Source: Porphyromonas sp. oral taxon 275 (GTDB lineage: Bacteria; Bacteroidota; Bacteroidia; Bacteroidales; Porphyromonadaceae). Taken from it: 64,000 nucleotides of DNA. The translations under genes and the position numbers were made by a program. The stretch covers positions 1,922,001 to 1,986,000 of the forward strand of contig NZ_CP072333.1 of NCBI RefSeq assembly GCF_018127745.1, in the 5' to 3' direction. A model generated the notes under the pieces. It made no database searches. It worked only from the letters and a program-made list of their open reading frames with translations, and was not told the origin of the DNA. This document shows, piece by piece, positions 1-12,570 of the stretch. Each line of letters starts with the position of its first letter. Within the stretch, counting starts at the first letter, position 1.

Positions 1-1086
1 GCCGAGGTTGAGGCTCGTCACCCCGAGCCGCTCCGAGCTATGGCGGAGGTTGAGGACAGAGAAGAAGCGCCGACTGCGCGTCCGTACCTCCCCCGCATAG
101 TTCATCGTCCCCGTCACCCCGCGGAAGGCGTCCAGCAGCCCATAGCTATAGAGCTGGAGGACGAGGCGCGGAGCCAGCTGCAGCCTGAGGTTCATCCCGA
201 GATCAAGGGCGGAGAAGTGCCGCAGCTCGGGGTAGGACTCGGGGGCAAGCGCTGTCAGGAGGTCGGAGCGCTGGGCATTGCCGTAGAGCTGGACGAAGCT
301 ACGAGACGAGCCAAGGCGCTGGGAGCGCACCACGCTCACCCCGGCCATCCCCAGCGAGAGGGCGGTGCTGCTGGTCTCGAGGCGCTGGCGCGAGCGAACG
401 TCCACCAGCCCAGAGAGCGCCTTGCCCGCCGTGATCGGCGGGTTGCTGGCGTAGACCCACTGCTGATCCAGCAGCGCGGGATGGAAGAGGCTGAAGAAGC
501 CCTGATTGCTCAGCCCGCTGTAGCGCACGGGACTCTCGATCGGCACCTTGTTGATCGTGACGAGGCTGTAGGCAGCGGGGCTGCCGCGGAACTCAGGGTT
601 GGCCTGCTCGGTGGCGGCCGTCGAGCTCGCCAGTGCCGTCACGGCCTTGAGCGGATCGGCCTGCGCCAGCGGGTTGAGGTAGACGTCTAGCTCCGTCATC
701 CGCTCGCCAGCGAAGCGGTGCGCTATAGGGGCACGTGCGAGGATCTCTACCTCCGCCAGGGCCCGCTCTCGCTCTCGGAGCTGCACCACCAGCGAGTCCA
801 GCCGCGGCTGCCGCGCCAGAGGGAGGCGAATCGGCTGGTAGAGGCTGTGGCTGATGAGGAGCGTATCGCCACGCCCCAGCCCCTCGAGGCGGAACTCCCC
901 CTCGAGGCCGCTAGTCACACGGCGCGTGCTATCGCCCAGGCGCTGGATACGTGCCCCGAGGATGGGCTGCCCCTCGCGGTCATGGACGTAGCCCGAGACG
1001 ACGAGCCCCTGCCCCGAGGCCGAGAAGGCCCCGAGGAGCAGCCCGCATAGCCCTCCGAGGAAGAGGCGTAGAAGGCGTATCGACAT
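1..1086 (-). CDS. TonB-dependent outer-membrane receptor, 5' part (cut by window edge)
   Basis: The frame runs open from an ATG at 1084-1086 to base 1 (362 codons) without a stop. The protein begins MSIRLLRLFLGG, with a signal peptide ending near residue 26 (...FSASGQ). A carboxypeptidase-regulatory-like beta-sandwich follows at about 27-110 (VSGYVHDREGQPILGARI), then a TonB plug at about 120-235 (NPEFRGSPAAYSLVTINKV), then the start of the barrel. Family knowledge: such receptors import ligands across the outer membrane using TonB energy. It starts 5 bp after the stop of the upstream TPR gene, so the two probably form an operon. The opposite strand is also open but has shadow-like composition. 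The ligand cannot be told, and the C-terminal barrel is outside the window. Confidence 0.85.
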   Translation of the reverse strand, partial: MSIRLLRLFLGGLCGLLLGAFSASGQGLVVSGYVHDREGQPILGARIQRLGDSTRRVTSGLEGEFRLEGLGRGDTLLISHSLYQPIRLPLARQPRLDSLVVQLRERERALAEVEILARAPIAHRFAGERMTELDVYLNPLAQADPLKAVTALASSTAATEQANPEFRGSPAAYSLVTINKVPIESPVRYSGLSNQGFFSLFHPALLDQQWVYASNPPITAGKALSGLVDVRSRQRLETSSTALSLGMAGVSVVRSQRLGSSRSFVQLYGNAQRSDLLTALAPESYPELRHFSALDLGMNLRLQLAPRLVLQLYSYGLLDAFRGVTGTMNYAGEVRTRSRRFFSVLNLRHSSERLGVTSLNLG

Positions 1087-1091
1087 CGTGG

Positions 1092-1919
1092 CTAGGGCTT
1101 CGTACTCGCGGCTGCGGCCTCGATCCGTCCCTTCAGCTGCTGCAGCATGGGACTGGCGGGGAACTCCCCGAGGGCCTTGGCGCAGAGCGCAGCCGCCTCA
1201 TCCCGCGCCCCCGTGTCGAGGTACAGGCGGATGAGGTACTCGTAGGCTTCATCGCGGCCCCAGCTCGGGAGGTAGTCGGAGGGGGTCTGCTGGGCGGATA
1301 GCTCGAGGGCCTTGGTCAGATACTCCTTGACCTTAGTCTTGCCCCCGAAGGCGACGGGGGTGAAGTAGTTGTTGACCCCAGCCACGACGTAGGCGCGGGG
1401 GTTCTGCGGGTCAAGGGCGATGGCCTGGGCGGCGTGCTCGGCCATAGCCATGGCCAGCTGGGGCGTCTTGCTGCCCGCGTAGCTCGTGGCGAGCCCCTCG
1501 AGGCGCGCCAGCAGGGCGTACTCCTCCGATCCCTTGTGCCCGTAGCCCTCAAGGAGCTTGATGCCCTCGCCGACAGCCTCGGCGGCACGCTCGTGCTGCT
1601 GGTGCTGGCTGTAGTAGAGCGTCTGGAAGAAGCGGAGGTAAGCCTGCCAGTAGGTGTGGAGCTGCTCGAGGCTGCGGTTGCCTGTGGGGCGCTCTGCGGC
1701 GAAGAGCTGCAGGAGGGCAGGCAGCGCCTCGGCCTTGCCCGAACGCATATCGCTGGCGAAGGCCTGCTGCACGCGCTGCTGCATGCCTGCGAGCTGGAGT
1801 TTGGTGGCGGCCGTCTGCTGCTGGGCAAACGGCGCGGCGGCCTGACTAGGGGACTGCGGGGCGGCCTCAAGGCCGAGGCTGCCCGAGAGCAAGAGGAGGC
1901 TAAGTAGTGTAGGACGCAT
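1092..1919 (-). CDS. Secreted tetratricopeptide-like protein
   Basis: A 275-residue protein with a cleavable signal peptide (MRPTLLSLLLLSGSLGLEAA) and no lipobox cysteine, so it is probably periplasmic. The second half looks like TPR helices: about residues 160-175 (IALDPQNPRAYVVAGVNNY), 190-205, and 225-265 (ARDEAAALCAKALGEFP). The N-terminal half is helical and rich in Q and A. It lies 5 bp upstream of a TonB-dependent receptor on the same strand, so a partner or assembly role beside that receptor is plausible, but this is inference from position. I do not recognise a named family for the N-terminal part. Confidence 0.75.
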   Translation of the reverse strand: MRPTLLSLLLLSGSLGLEAAPQSPSQAAAPFAQQQTAATKLQLAGMQQRVQQAFASDMRSGKAEALPALLQLFAAERPTGNRSLEQLHTYWQAYLRFFQTLYYSQHQQHERAAEAVGEGIKLLEGYGHKGSEEYALLARLEGLATSYAGSKTPQLAMAMAEHAAQAIALDPQNPRAYVVAGVNNYFTPVAFGGKTKVKEYLTKALELSAQQTPSDYLPSWGRDEAYEYLIRLYLDTGARDEAAALCAKALGEFPASPMLQQLKGRIEAAAASTKP

Positions 1920-2005
1920 AGTAGTAAGTATTTAGTAAGGAGCGGCGGCGGGCACGCACTGAGGCGACGTCCTCGCCGCGTGCTGTCGTAGGACCTCTCT
2001 AGGGG

Positions 2006-2013
2006 CAAAGGTA
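2006..2013 (-). promoter_or_regulatory. Possible -7 element (TACCTTTG) for the TPR/receptor pair
   Basis: TACCTTTG on the minus strand fits the Bacteroidota -7 consensus TAnnTTTG, 87 bp upstream of the TPR gene start. No TTTG is seen about 19 bp upstream, so only half of the promoter is supported. Confidence 0.4.
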
Positions 2014-2192
2014 CATAATTTCCCTGCCCCTTCGCCGCCTAGGCCTCGGGGTACACAAGTCCCCCCATCCGAGCCTCTTAGCCCCAGCCCTAGCCCCTCG
2101 TCCGAGGCTAGGAAAAGGCCGCGGCGCGCGCCTCCTCGGGGGGGGAGACACGCGCCACGGATGCTGAGGCCCTTGGGCTAGGCGCGAGGGCC

Positions 2193-2744
2193 TTAGTTTG
2201 CCTTCGGCAGGAGGCTGAGCTTACCTGCTCGCTCTGCGATACGGACGACATTGAAGCCCTCCTCTGCGGCACAGGCCTTTCCCTCGTGCAGCAGCTGCTC
2301 CAGCGCGACGCCCGAGCTGAGGCCATAGGCCTGCTCCTTGGCCTCCCGGTAGCGGAAGGTACACTGCAGCGTGAGGGGCTCTGCGCCCGCGCTGAGGCTG
2401 AGGTCGTAGTGGAGGAGGTCGCCATCCTTGACCAGCACCGTCCTAGGGAGCTGCGGGTCGGGGAGCGTGAAGACCAGGCGCGCCCTATCCCCCGCGCGGC
2501 GTCCAGGCTGGACGACATAGGGGAGACGCTCCCCGCTGTAGGGGGCACGTACGGTGAAGCGCTGGAGGAAGTCGCTCGTCAGACCCTCTCCAGACTCGAG
2601 GATCACCTCGAGGCGGCGCTCGACTAAGGGGCGCTGGGCATAGGTACGGAGCTCCTCGGCCTGGCTAGCCTTGGAGCATGAGCTGAGGGTGGAGCCGGCC
2701 ACGCAGAGCCCGAGGGCTGCGAGCAGCATATAGGTCCTTGTCAT
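2193..2744 (-). CDS. Hypothetical lipoprotein
   Basis: A 183-residue protein with a type II signal peptide and lipobox LSSC (cysteine near residue 23). The mature part starts KASQAEELRTY and is mostly beta-strand-like (RRLEVILESGEGLTSDFLQ, then VRAPYSGERLPYVV). It ends KLSLLPKAN. I do not recognise the family. It stands alone between the TPR/receptor pair and the 793-residue receptor, with about 190-275 bp spacers on both sides, so it may have its own promoter. The surrounding genes are all envelope proteins. A run of 8 G downstream (2139-2146) is outside the coding region. Confidence 0.65.
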   Translation of the reverse strand: MTRTYMLLAALGLCVAGSTLSSCSKASQAEELRTYAQRPLVERRLEVILESGEGLTSDFLQRFTVRAPYSGERLPYVVQPGRRAGDRARLVFTLPDPQLPRTVLVKDGDLLHYDLSLSAGAEPLTLQCTFRYREAKEQAYGLSSGVALEQLLHEGKACAAEEGFNVVRIAERAGKLSLLPKAN

Positions 2745-2931
2745 AGTGATAGGGGCAGCGCGGGGAAGGCCTTGCCCCCTAGGGAGCTAAGGGAGGGGGA
2801 CTGCCTCGGCGGGTCCTAAGTTTAGCTTGAGGTTAATAATGCGTGCTATTTATATGGGGTAAAGGTAGCAAGAAAAGCGACACGCAGCAAAGCCCTAGCC
2901 AAGCCACCGCGCCCCCACGGGAGGCCAGCGG

Positions 2932-5313
2932 TCAGAACTTAGCGATCAGCCCCAGCGTCGGGAGGACGAGGCGGCTGTAGTAGTCGAGCTGGCGCAGCTG
3001 CTGACGGCTCGGGTCGGTGGGGTGCTCCATGAGGCGCCCTGAGGGGTCGAGGTTGGTATAGACAGGTGCATTGACCGTACCGCTCAGGTAGGCATTCTGT
3101 ACGTCCACGTAGAGGTTCAGCATCCAGCGCTTGAAGTAGAATTCCTTATCCAGGCGCAGGTCGAGCTGATGCTTGTCGGGGAGCCTGAGCGTATTGAAGC
3201 GCGCGTAGTCGGGATAGGCGCGGTGCGTCAGCGCCCAGGCGGCGCGATCCGTCGAGCGCTCCATATCTACGGGCGTGTAGGGCGCTCCACCGATGTAGCG
3301 CCAGCGTGCCGAGAGGTACCAGCTCTTGCCCAGGCGATAGCTCAGCAGGAGGTTGAGCATCTGCTGCGTGTCCCAGGAGGAGGGGCGGTAGACCCCTGCC
3401 CTATCAGTGAACTCGCTCCTGAAGAGCGTATAGGTCGCCGTGGCCGAGAGCTGGCGCCAGGGCGAGAGGCGTGCCACGAGCTCGAGACCATAGGCACGAC
3501 CCAGCCCCGTAGACTCCACGGCCTCATCCCCCACCTGGCCATACTCCGTCCCCTTGCTGGATAGACTCACCCCCTCCAGCTCAGAGATGGGGTAGCCGCT
3601 GTAGGCCTTGTAGAAGCCCTCGGCCGAGAAGCGCAGGTAGTCCCCTGGGTGATACTCCGCCCCCAGCACAGCCTGATGGGAGATGATGTAGCCGAGGCGC
3701 TCCTGATTGGGGTAGCTGCCGTCCGAGGCACGGTAGCCCATCAGCGTGTAGGAGGGGCGCATGGCGTAGCGGCCGAGGTTGGCATTCAGGTCAATATCCT
3801 CCGTCAGGGCGAAGGAGAGGGAGAGGCGGGGCGAGAGCTGCGGCAGGGGATTGCTCATGCGCGCATTGAGCGTATTGCCCACGAGGTTGAGGCCGAGGGC
3901 GACCTTGAGCCTGCGATCCAGATACTCATCCGAGGCCTGGGCGAAGGCCGTGTAGGCGAAGAGCCTCGCCTCAGCACTCGTCGAGCGCGAGACGAAGCGT
4001 CCCGCCTCGAGCGTGAGGCGCTCGGACTCGTTGCTGTAGCTGGCGTAGCGGAGGCCTGCGCCTAGGCTGAGCTTGAAGGGCAGGGAGGTGTAGACGCGCT
4101 CGTAGCGGAGCTTATTCTCCGTCTCGTCGGACTGGTATTCGGAGAGCTTACCCGCGGCAGGATCGTTGCCCTGGTACTTGACCCCGCGGTTGCGGAGCAT
4201 ATTGCGGCTCAGCGTCCAGCTGTCGACATGGCCGCGGGCGTAGTGCTTGTAGACCGCCCCGACGGTATAGTTCCACTGCCGATACTCGGGGAGGTAGCCG
4301 AGGATATAGCGCTGCACCTCGGTGCCCGTAGTCTGCAGCTGGGTATTGAGGCTCATATTGTCGAGCGCCCCGATGCCAATGAGGGTGAGCTCGTGCTGCG
4401 CATCAAGGCGGCACTTATACTTGAGCTGGAAGTCATTATAGGTCGGCAGGAAGGGCAGCTTGATGGCCTTGAAGAGCCACTGCAGGTAGGACTGGCGGGC
4501 TGAGGCGATGAAGGAGGCCTTCGACCCCAGGGGTCCCTCGACGGTCAGGGCGGCGTCGGAGGCGCCCACCGAGGCCTTGAAGTGCATGCGGTCGGCATCC
4601 CCGTCGCGCTGCTTGATCTCCATCACGGAGCTCAGCGCACCAGGGCGGCTGGCAGGGAAAGCCCCGCTATAGAAATTGATCTCGCGCACGAAGTCGGGGT
4701 TGATCATCCCCACGACGCCACCCGAGGCGCCCTGCGTGGCGAAGTGATTGATCACGGGGATCTCGATGCCGTCGAGGTAGAAGACGTTCTCCGACGGCCC
4801 CCCGCCGCGCACGATCAGGTCATTACGGTTGGGATCCGTAGCGCCGACCCCGGGGAGGGTCTGCACCAGCTTGGAGACGTCGCGATTGGCCCCCGCGCTC
4901 TTCTCGATCTGCTTGAGGCCGAGGGTCTGCAGCGAGAGCGGGCTCTCGGCACGCTTGAGGAAGAGCTTGGGGCGCACGAGCACCTCCTTGAGGCTCGTGG
5001 CCTCCTCGCTGAGGGCGATGTCCATGAAGCTCGTCTGGTTGCCCAGCACCTGCAGCTCGGCCGAGAGGGTCGTCTCGTAGCCGACCATACGGACGATCAG
5101 GCGCACGAAGCCCGGCTTGACGCCCGTGATGACGAAGCGCCCCTCGAGGTCTGTCCTTCCTCCGAGCTCCATGCCCTGGACCTGGACGGTGGCGAACTCT
5201 AAGGGTTCATTGTTCCGAGCGCTATAGACGCGCCCCTTGATCGTCCCTTGCTGTGCCAGAAGCGAGCTCACGGAGAGCAAGAGCAGCAGCAGGCTGTAGT
5301 ATAAGTGCCTCAT
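2932..5313 (-). CDS. TonB-dependent receptor with carboxypeptidase-like N-domain
   Basis: A complete 793-residue outer-membrane receptor. Signal peptide 1-20 (ends SLLAQ); carboxypeptidase-regulatory-like domain about 22-100 (GTIKGRVYSARNNEPLEF); plug about 115-235, with LVQTLPGVGATDPNRNDLIV and a VFYLDGIEIP segment; then a 22-strand-type barrel to the C-terminus, ending in phenylalanine (LGLIAKF) as outer-membrane barrels usually do. At about 790 residues it is shorter than SusC proteins (about 1000), and no SusD partner lies beside it, so it is not a SusCD pair. The substrate is unknown. It is a single gene with about 120 bp to the next gene upstream. Confidence 0.9.
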   Translation of the reverse strand: MRHLYYSLLLLLLSVSSLLAQQGTIKGRVYSARNNEPLEFATVQVQGMELGGRTDLEGRFVITGVKPGFVRLIVRMVGYETTLSAELQVLGNQTSFMDIALSEEATSLKEVLVRPKLFLKRAESPLSLQTLGLKQIEKSAGANRDVSKLVQTLPGVGATDPNRNDLIVRGGGPSENVFYLDGIEIPVINHFATQGASGGVVGMINPDFVREINFYSGAFPASRPGALSSVMEIKQRDGDADRMHFKASVGASDAALTVEGPLGSKASFIASARQSYLQWLFKAIKLPFLPTYNDFQLKYKCRLDAQHELTLIGIGALDNMSLNTQLQTTGTEVQRYILGYLPEYRQWNYTVGAVYKHYARGHVDSWTLSRNMLRNRGVKYQGNDPAAGKLSEYQSDETENKLRYERVYTSLPFKLSLGAGLRYASYSNESERLTLEAGRFVSRSTSAEARLFAYTAFAQASDEYLDRRLKVALGLNLVGNTLNARMSNPLPQLSPRLSLSFALTEDIDLNANLGRYAMRPSYTLMGYRASDGSYPNQERLGYIISHQAVLGAEYHPGDYLRFSAEGFYKAYSGYPISELEGVSLSSKGTEYGQVGDEAVESTGLGRAYGLELVARLSPWRQLSATATYTLFRSEFTDRAGVYRPSSWDTQQMLNLLLSYRLGKSWYLSARWRYIGGAPYTPVDMERSTDRAAWALTHRAYPDYARFNTLRLPDKHQLDLRLDKEFYFKRWMLNLYVDVQNAYLSGTVNAPVYTNLDPSGRLMEHPTDPSRQQLRQLDYYSRLVLPTLGLIAKF

Positions 5314-5431
5314 AAAATGGGGCTAAACCCTTAAGTACCAATAAATCGAAGCAGAGCGCCCACGCGGGCGTCCCTACATGTACCCCACGGGGAGGCATCA
5401 CGGCACGAGGCCGCGCCTCCCCGCGGGGGTG

Positions 5432-5917
5432 CTAAGGCCGCTCTACCAGACGCACGGGGCCAAGGTAGTCCCGCGAGACGATGACGGCGGCGAAGGGACG
5501 CATCTGGGCACCCTTGAGCTCCGCACCACGCACGACGCGGTAGCTCAGGACGAGCTCCCCTGGCGTGCGCTGCTGTAGCGAGAGGGGGACGATCTCGGTG
5601 GAGACGCCCGTGGCAGGCAGGACGATGGGGATGACGAACTCGCGCGACCAGTCGATCGCCGTTGGGCGGGCGCTCATCGTCGCGGCCATGCCCATATACT
5701 GCTCCTGCTCCTCAGCGCTGAGGATCGTCTCGGGGAGGCTATCGGCGGCGGCAAAGTAATGCTCGGCCAGGCGGAAGGGGACGCGGTCCTCCATGAGGGT
5801 CGTGTCCGAGAGCAGGGCGACGCTGTCGCGGTCGTTGGTGCTCGACTGCTCGCCCGTGCAGGCGGAGAGGAGGCCTAGGCTAAGGAGCCCAAGGGCCAGG
5901 AGCTGGATCTTATTCAT
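5432..5917 (-). CDS. Hypothetical lipoprotein
   Basis: 161 residues from the ATG at 5915-5917 (MNKIQLLALG). An upstream in-frame ATG would put 12 charged residues before the signal peptide, so the inner start is preferred. The lipobox is LSAC, with the cysteine followed by TGEQSSTNDRD. The mature domain contains WSREFVIPIVLPATGVSTEI and ends in PFAAVIVSRDYLGPVRLVE. That ending resembles the C-terminus of the first lipoprotein of the nine-gene operon (TLLVGRAVQRDWHGPVRLL), so the two may be distantly related. Function unknown. Confidence 0.65.
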   Translation of the reverse strand: MNKIQLLALGLLSLGLLSACTGEQSSTNDRDSVALLSDTTLMEDRVPFRLAEHYFAAADSLPETILSAEEQEQYMGMAATMSARPTAIDWSREFVIPIVLPATGVSTEIVPLSLQQRTPGELVLSYRVVRGAELKGAQMRPFAAVIVSRDYLGPVRLVERP

Positions 5918-5950
5918 CTGTCTGCGGGATAAGTACACATGTACACTACA

Positions 5951-5958
5951 CAAATGTA
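5951..5958 (-). promoter_or_regulatory. Possible -7 element (TACATTTG) for the 5432-5917 lipoprotein
   Basis: TACATTTG matches TAnnTTTG and lies 34 bp upstream of the start codon. A TTG sits 17 bp further upstream, slightly closer than the usual 19-20. Confidence 0.5.
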
Positions 5959-6089
5959 GTACTTTTATCCCAGCTCAATCCGCCACCGCTCGGGGGCGTG
6001 CTCCGACGAAGGTGCGGGCGAACTGAGGACTAAGTGTCCACGAGCTGAGTGCTAGGTGCGGGCGAGCTGAGGGCCTGGTCGGACGGAGC

Positions 6090-6199
6090 AAAGTAATATA
6101 ATATTCGGCGGAATCTTATATAATATTTCGGTAAAAGTAATATAAGAATTGACGGAAAGTAATATAACTTTTGCCCAAATATTATATTACTTTTCCTAG
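6090..6199. repeat. AT-rich 22-bp tandem array with 16-bp inverted ends
   Basis: Core AAAGTAATATAA occurs exactly at 6090-6101, 6134-6145 and 6156-6167, with a degenerate copy (AATCTTATATAA) at 6112-6123, so the spacing is exactly 22 bp. At 6182-6193 the same 12-mer returns inverted. As a result AAAGTAATATAATATT (6090-6105) and its exact reverse complement (6178-6193) bound the block. It is strikingly AT-rich in a GC-rich genome and lies about 190 bp upstream of the small membrane-protein gene. This explains most of the 470-bp gap between 5918 and 6387. Confidence 0.85.
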
Positions 6200-6387
6200 C
6201 CTCAGCCTAGTTGCCGCTCCGCCCGCCTCTCTGGGGCGCGTGCCAAGGGCTTAGTCCCAACGCGCCGAGCGGCTGCTCTAGGGAGCGCGCCGAGTCAACT
6301 AAGGCCAGCCCTAAGTCTCCCAAGGAGCTCAGCGCTAGCCTACTTCGGGAGAATGACTACCTTTGGAGAGAGAAAACACTACTTACT

Positions 6388-6660
6388 ATGCAGTCCTCAA
6401 GCCAGCGTCCCCCCGCCTACCTTCCCGTCGTCTTCGGCTCCCTCGTGCTGGGGGCTATGGTCTATCTCGGATGGATGCTTGACCATGGCTTCCTCCACTC
6501 GCTGAGCCTTGGCCTCGGCATCGTCGGCTCCATAGCACTCTACCGCGGTGTCGCTAGGCGCTACGGCTGCAGCGAGGTGTGGACATTCTGGGCGATCCTC
6601 ACGACCTTCCTCGTGATGAGCCTCGCCGCCTTCCTCTCGGGCGTCGTCTTCCACAGCTAG
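6388..6660 (+). CDS. Small membrane protein, unknown function
   Basis: 90 residues from the ATG at 6388 (MQSSSQRPPAYLPVVFG), preceded by GGAGAGAG 13-20 bases upstream. A longer in-frame start at 6211 would add a low-complexity tail and is rejected. Three hydrophobic segments are visible: about 12-30 (LPVVFGSLVLGAMVYLGWML), 35-53 (LSLGLGIVGSIALYRGV) and 64-88 (FWAILTTFLVMSLAAFLSGVVF), so it is an integral inner-membrane protein. It is the only plus-strand gene in the first 29 kb and lies downstream of an AT-rich 22-bp array. No family recognised. Confidence 0.6.
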   Translation: MQSSSQRPPAYLPVVFGSLVLGAMVYLGWMLDHGFLHSLSLGLGIVGSIALYRGVARRYGCSEVWTFWAILTTFLVMSLAAFLSGVVFHS

Positions 6661-6724
6661 CCGTCCGCACCCCGCGCCGCCTAGGCCTCCCCCACTCAGT
6701 CCCTCCCCCATCCCCCATAGACGC

Positions 6725-6767
6725 ACGACGTAGCGGAGCAGCGATCTGTGCTGCTCCGCTACGTCGT
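6725..6767 (+). terminator. Perfect 17-bp hairpin after the small membrane protein
   Basis: ACGACGTAGCGGAGCAG (6725-6741) is followed after 9 bases by its exact reverse complement (6751-6767). It begins 65 bp after the stop of the 90-residue membrane protein. There is no T-run, so it may be a structural repeat or processing site instead of an intrinsic terminator. Confidence 0.5.
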
Positions 6768-6871
6768 CTCGGCGCTCTATAGCCTAGTCACAGATGAGGC
6801 ACAAGCTCCCTGTAGAATACCCCGCAACATCAGGAAAAGTCCTCCCCTCTGCCGAACAGCAACTGCTCGAA

Positions 6872-6981
6872 GGGTCGCCCCTGTAGGGCTCTACTCTAGT
6901 TGCTCTAGCCTACCCAGGGTTTGGTCGCCCTTGCAGGGCTACACACCCTGGGCTCTAAAAAGGATCGCCCCTATAGGGGCT
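6872..6981 (+). repeat. Hairpin repeat, single copy (plus orientation)
   Basis: Order of blocks: GGTCGCCCCTG, then CCCAGGGTTTGGTCGCCC..GGGCTAC..ACCCTGGG (nested hairpin), then GATCGCCCCTATAGGGGC. The same arrangement recurs at 28518-28628, and in opposite orientation in the two larger arrays. Confidence 0.75.
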
Positions 6982-7009
6982 CAACCCTGCAGGCCGCGAC
7001 TCCTGCACC

Positions 7010-7520
7010 CCCTTGGAGGCGCATACTATAGCGTCTTGGGAGGAACTGCGCTACCTTGGGGAGCGTGCACCCACGTACCCGTGGGTACCCAGATCGCAGC
7101 ACCTTGGGGAGGAAATACCACTATCCAGTGAGAGGAACCGAAGCTCCTTGGGGGCACATACCACGTACACTTGGAAGCGCATACTGCAGCACCTTGGAAG
7201 GAAATACCGCAGTACCCGTGAGCAGAACTGCGGTGCCTTAGGAGCACAGACTGCAGCACCTTGGGAGGAAATACCGCAGTACCCGTGAGCAGAACTGCGG
7301 TGCCTTGGGAGCACATACTGCAGCACCTTGGGAGGAAATACCGCAGTACCCGTGAGCAGAACTGCGGTGCCTTGGGGGCACATACTGCAGTACCTTGAGA
7401 GGAAATACCGCAGTGCCCGTGAGCAGAACTGCGGTGCCTTGGGAGCACAGACTGCAGCACCTTGAGAGGAAATACCGCAGTGCCCGTGGATGGAAGCGCA
7501 ATACCTTGGGGGCGGATACG
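7010..7520. repeat. 67-bp tandem array built from ~22-bp sub-units
   Basis: The string AGGAAATACCGCAG begins at 7199, 7266, 7333, 7400 and 7467, an exact 67-bp period. Each unit holds three related sub-units of 23, 21 and 23 bp ending in CCGCAGTA, CTGCGGTG and CTGCAGCA. CCGCAGT and ACTGCGG form a 7-bp stem within each unit. Degenerate copies extend left to about 7010; one step there is 89 bp (67+22), which supports the 22-bp sub-unit. Since 67 is not a multiple of three, the open frames across it cannot be one repeated protein. Confidence 0.85.
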
Positions 7521-7584
7521 AGGCCCATGTCCTCTTGTAGTCGAGGTCGTATTCTTCGCTCTGCGGGCTACGACTGGGCGAGTA

Positions 7585-7885
7585 AGCCCCTATAGGGGCG
7601 GCCCCTCCAAAGCCCAGGGTGCGTAGCCCTGCAAGGGCGACCAAACCCTGGGTAAGCCATAAGGCCTAAAGGAAAGAGCCCTACAGGGGCGACCCCTCCA
7701 AAGCCCAGGATGCGTAGCCCTGCAAGGACGACCAAACCCTGGGTAAGCCATAAGGCCTAAAGGAAAGAGCCCTACAGGGGCGACCCCTCCAAAGCCCAGG
7801 GTGCGTAGCCCTGCAAGGGCGACCAAACCCTGGGTAAGCCATAAGACCTAAAGGAAAGAGCCCTACAGGGGCGACCCTCCAAACG
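7585..7885 (-). repeat. Hairpin repeat array, 91-bp period (minus orientation)
   Basis: The core CCCAGG begins at 7613, 7704 and 7795, a 91-bp spacing. Each core carries CCCAGGGT...ACCCTGGG as an outer stem and GCCCT...AGGGC as an inner stem. A second motif (CCCCTATAGGGGC or CCCTACAGGGGC) lies between the cores. The linker (GTAAGCCATAAGGCCTAAAG) differs from that of the 28.8-29.7 kb array, while the core is the same. Confidence 0.85.
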
Positions 7886-8028
7886 CTTAAGCGAATGCTG
7901 GCGAGCGCTGTCCCCCCTAAGCGACAGCACGAGGGAAGCTCCCTTATCCTTAGCACAGATGAGGCACAAGGCAAGGGAAGGCAGCAGCCCTAGCCCTGCG
8001 GCGGAGGCCGCGGCTAGGAAACAAAAGC

Positions 8029-8072
8029 GCCCGAGCGGCTGCCTTCCCCTAGGGGAGGACAGCCGCTCGGGC
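8029..8072 (-). terminator. rpoC terminator
   Basis: GCCCGAGCGGCTG (8029-8041) pairs with CAGCCGCTCGGGC (8060-8072) with CCCCTAGGGG in the loop. On the minus strand the hairpin is followed by GCTTTTGTTT, a fair T-run. It ends the RNA polymerase operon 24 bp after the rpoC stop. Confidence 0.85.
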
Positions 8073-8095
8073 GTTCTTGGCTGATGGTGCGGAGC

Positions 8096-12460
<4,365 letters not shown>

Positions 12461-12570
12461 AATCGGGATGGAAAATAATCTGTAGACTCCTGCCTTTGCC
12501 CTCAGCCCCTAGCTGCTCCCCCACTCTAAGCAGGGTCAGCGGCTAGGGGCGTGGGCCTAAGGATTCGGAT

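Larger units (their letters stand above)
6789..7970. repeat. Repeat-rich, gene-free block bracketed by 17-bp direct repeats
   Basis: CACAGATGAGGCACAAG occurs at 6789-6805 and 7954-7970 in the same orientation and bounds a region with no believable gene. Inside are: one plus-oriented copy of the hairpin repeat (6872-6981), the 67-bp tandem array (about 7010-7520), and three to four minus-oriented copies of the hairpin repeat at 91-bp spacing (7585-7885). The open frames here shift frame with each repeat and are rejected as genes. Confidence 0.7.

Noticed and set aside
1316..2008. 230-codon minus-strand frame overlapping the TPR gene
   Set aside because: Serine/arginine/proline-rich shadow in another frame; the 275-residue frame has a signal peptide and TPR-like helices.
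2932..5313. SusC/SusD-type polysaccharide uptake pair
   Set aside because: The receptor is shorter than SusC and no SusD-like lipoprotein is adjacent.
7010..7520. CRISPR array
   Set aside because: Repeats follow each other without unique spacers, units are 67 bp with internal sub-repeats, and no cas gene is present.
7026..7644. Cysteine/arginine-rich open frames of 144 and 197 codons across the 67-bp array
   Set aside because: A period of 67 shifts frame at every unit; the frames are open by lack of stops in the repeat unit.
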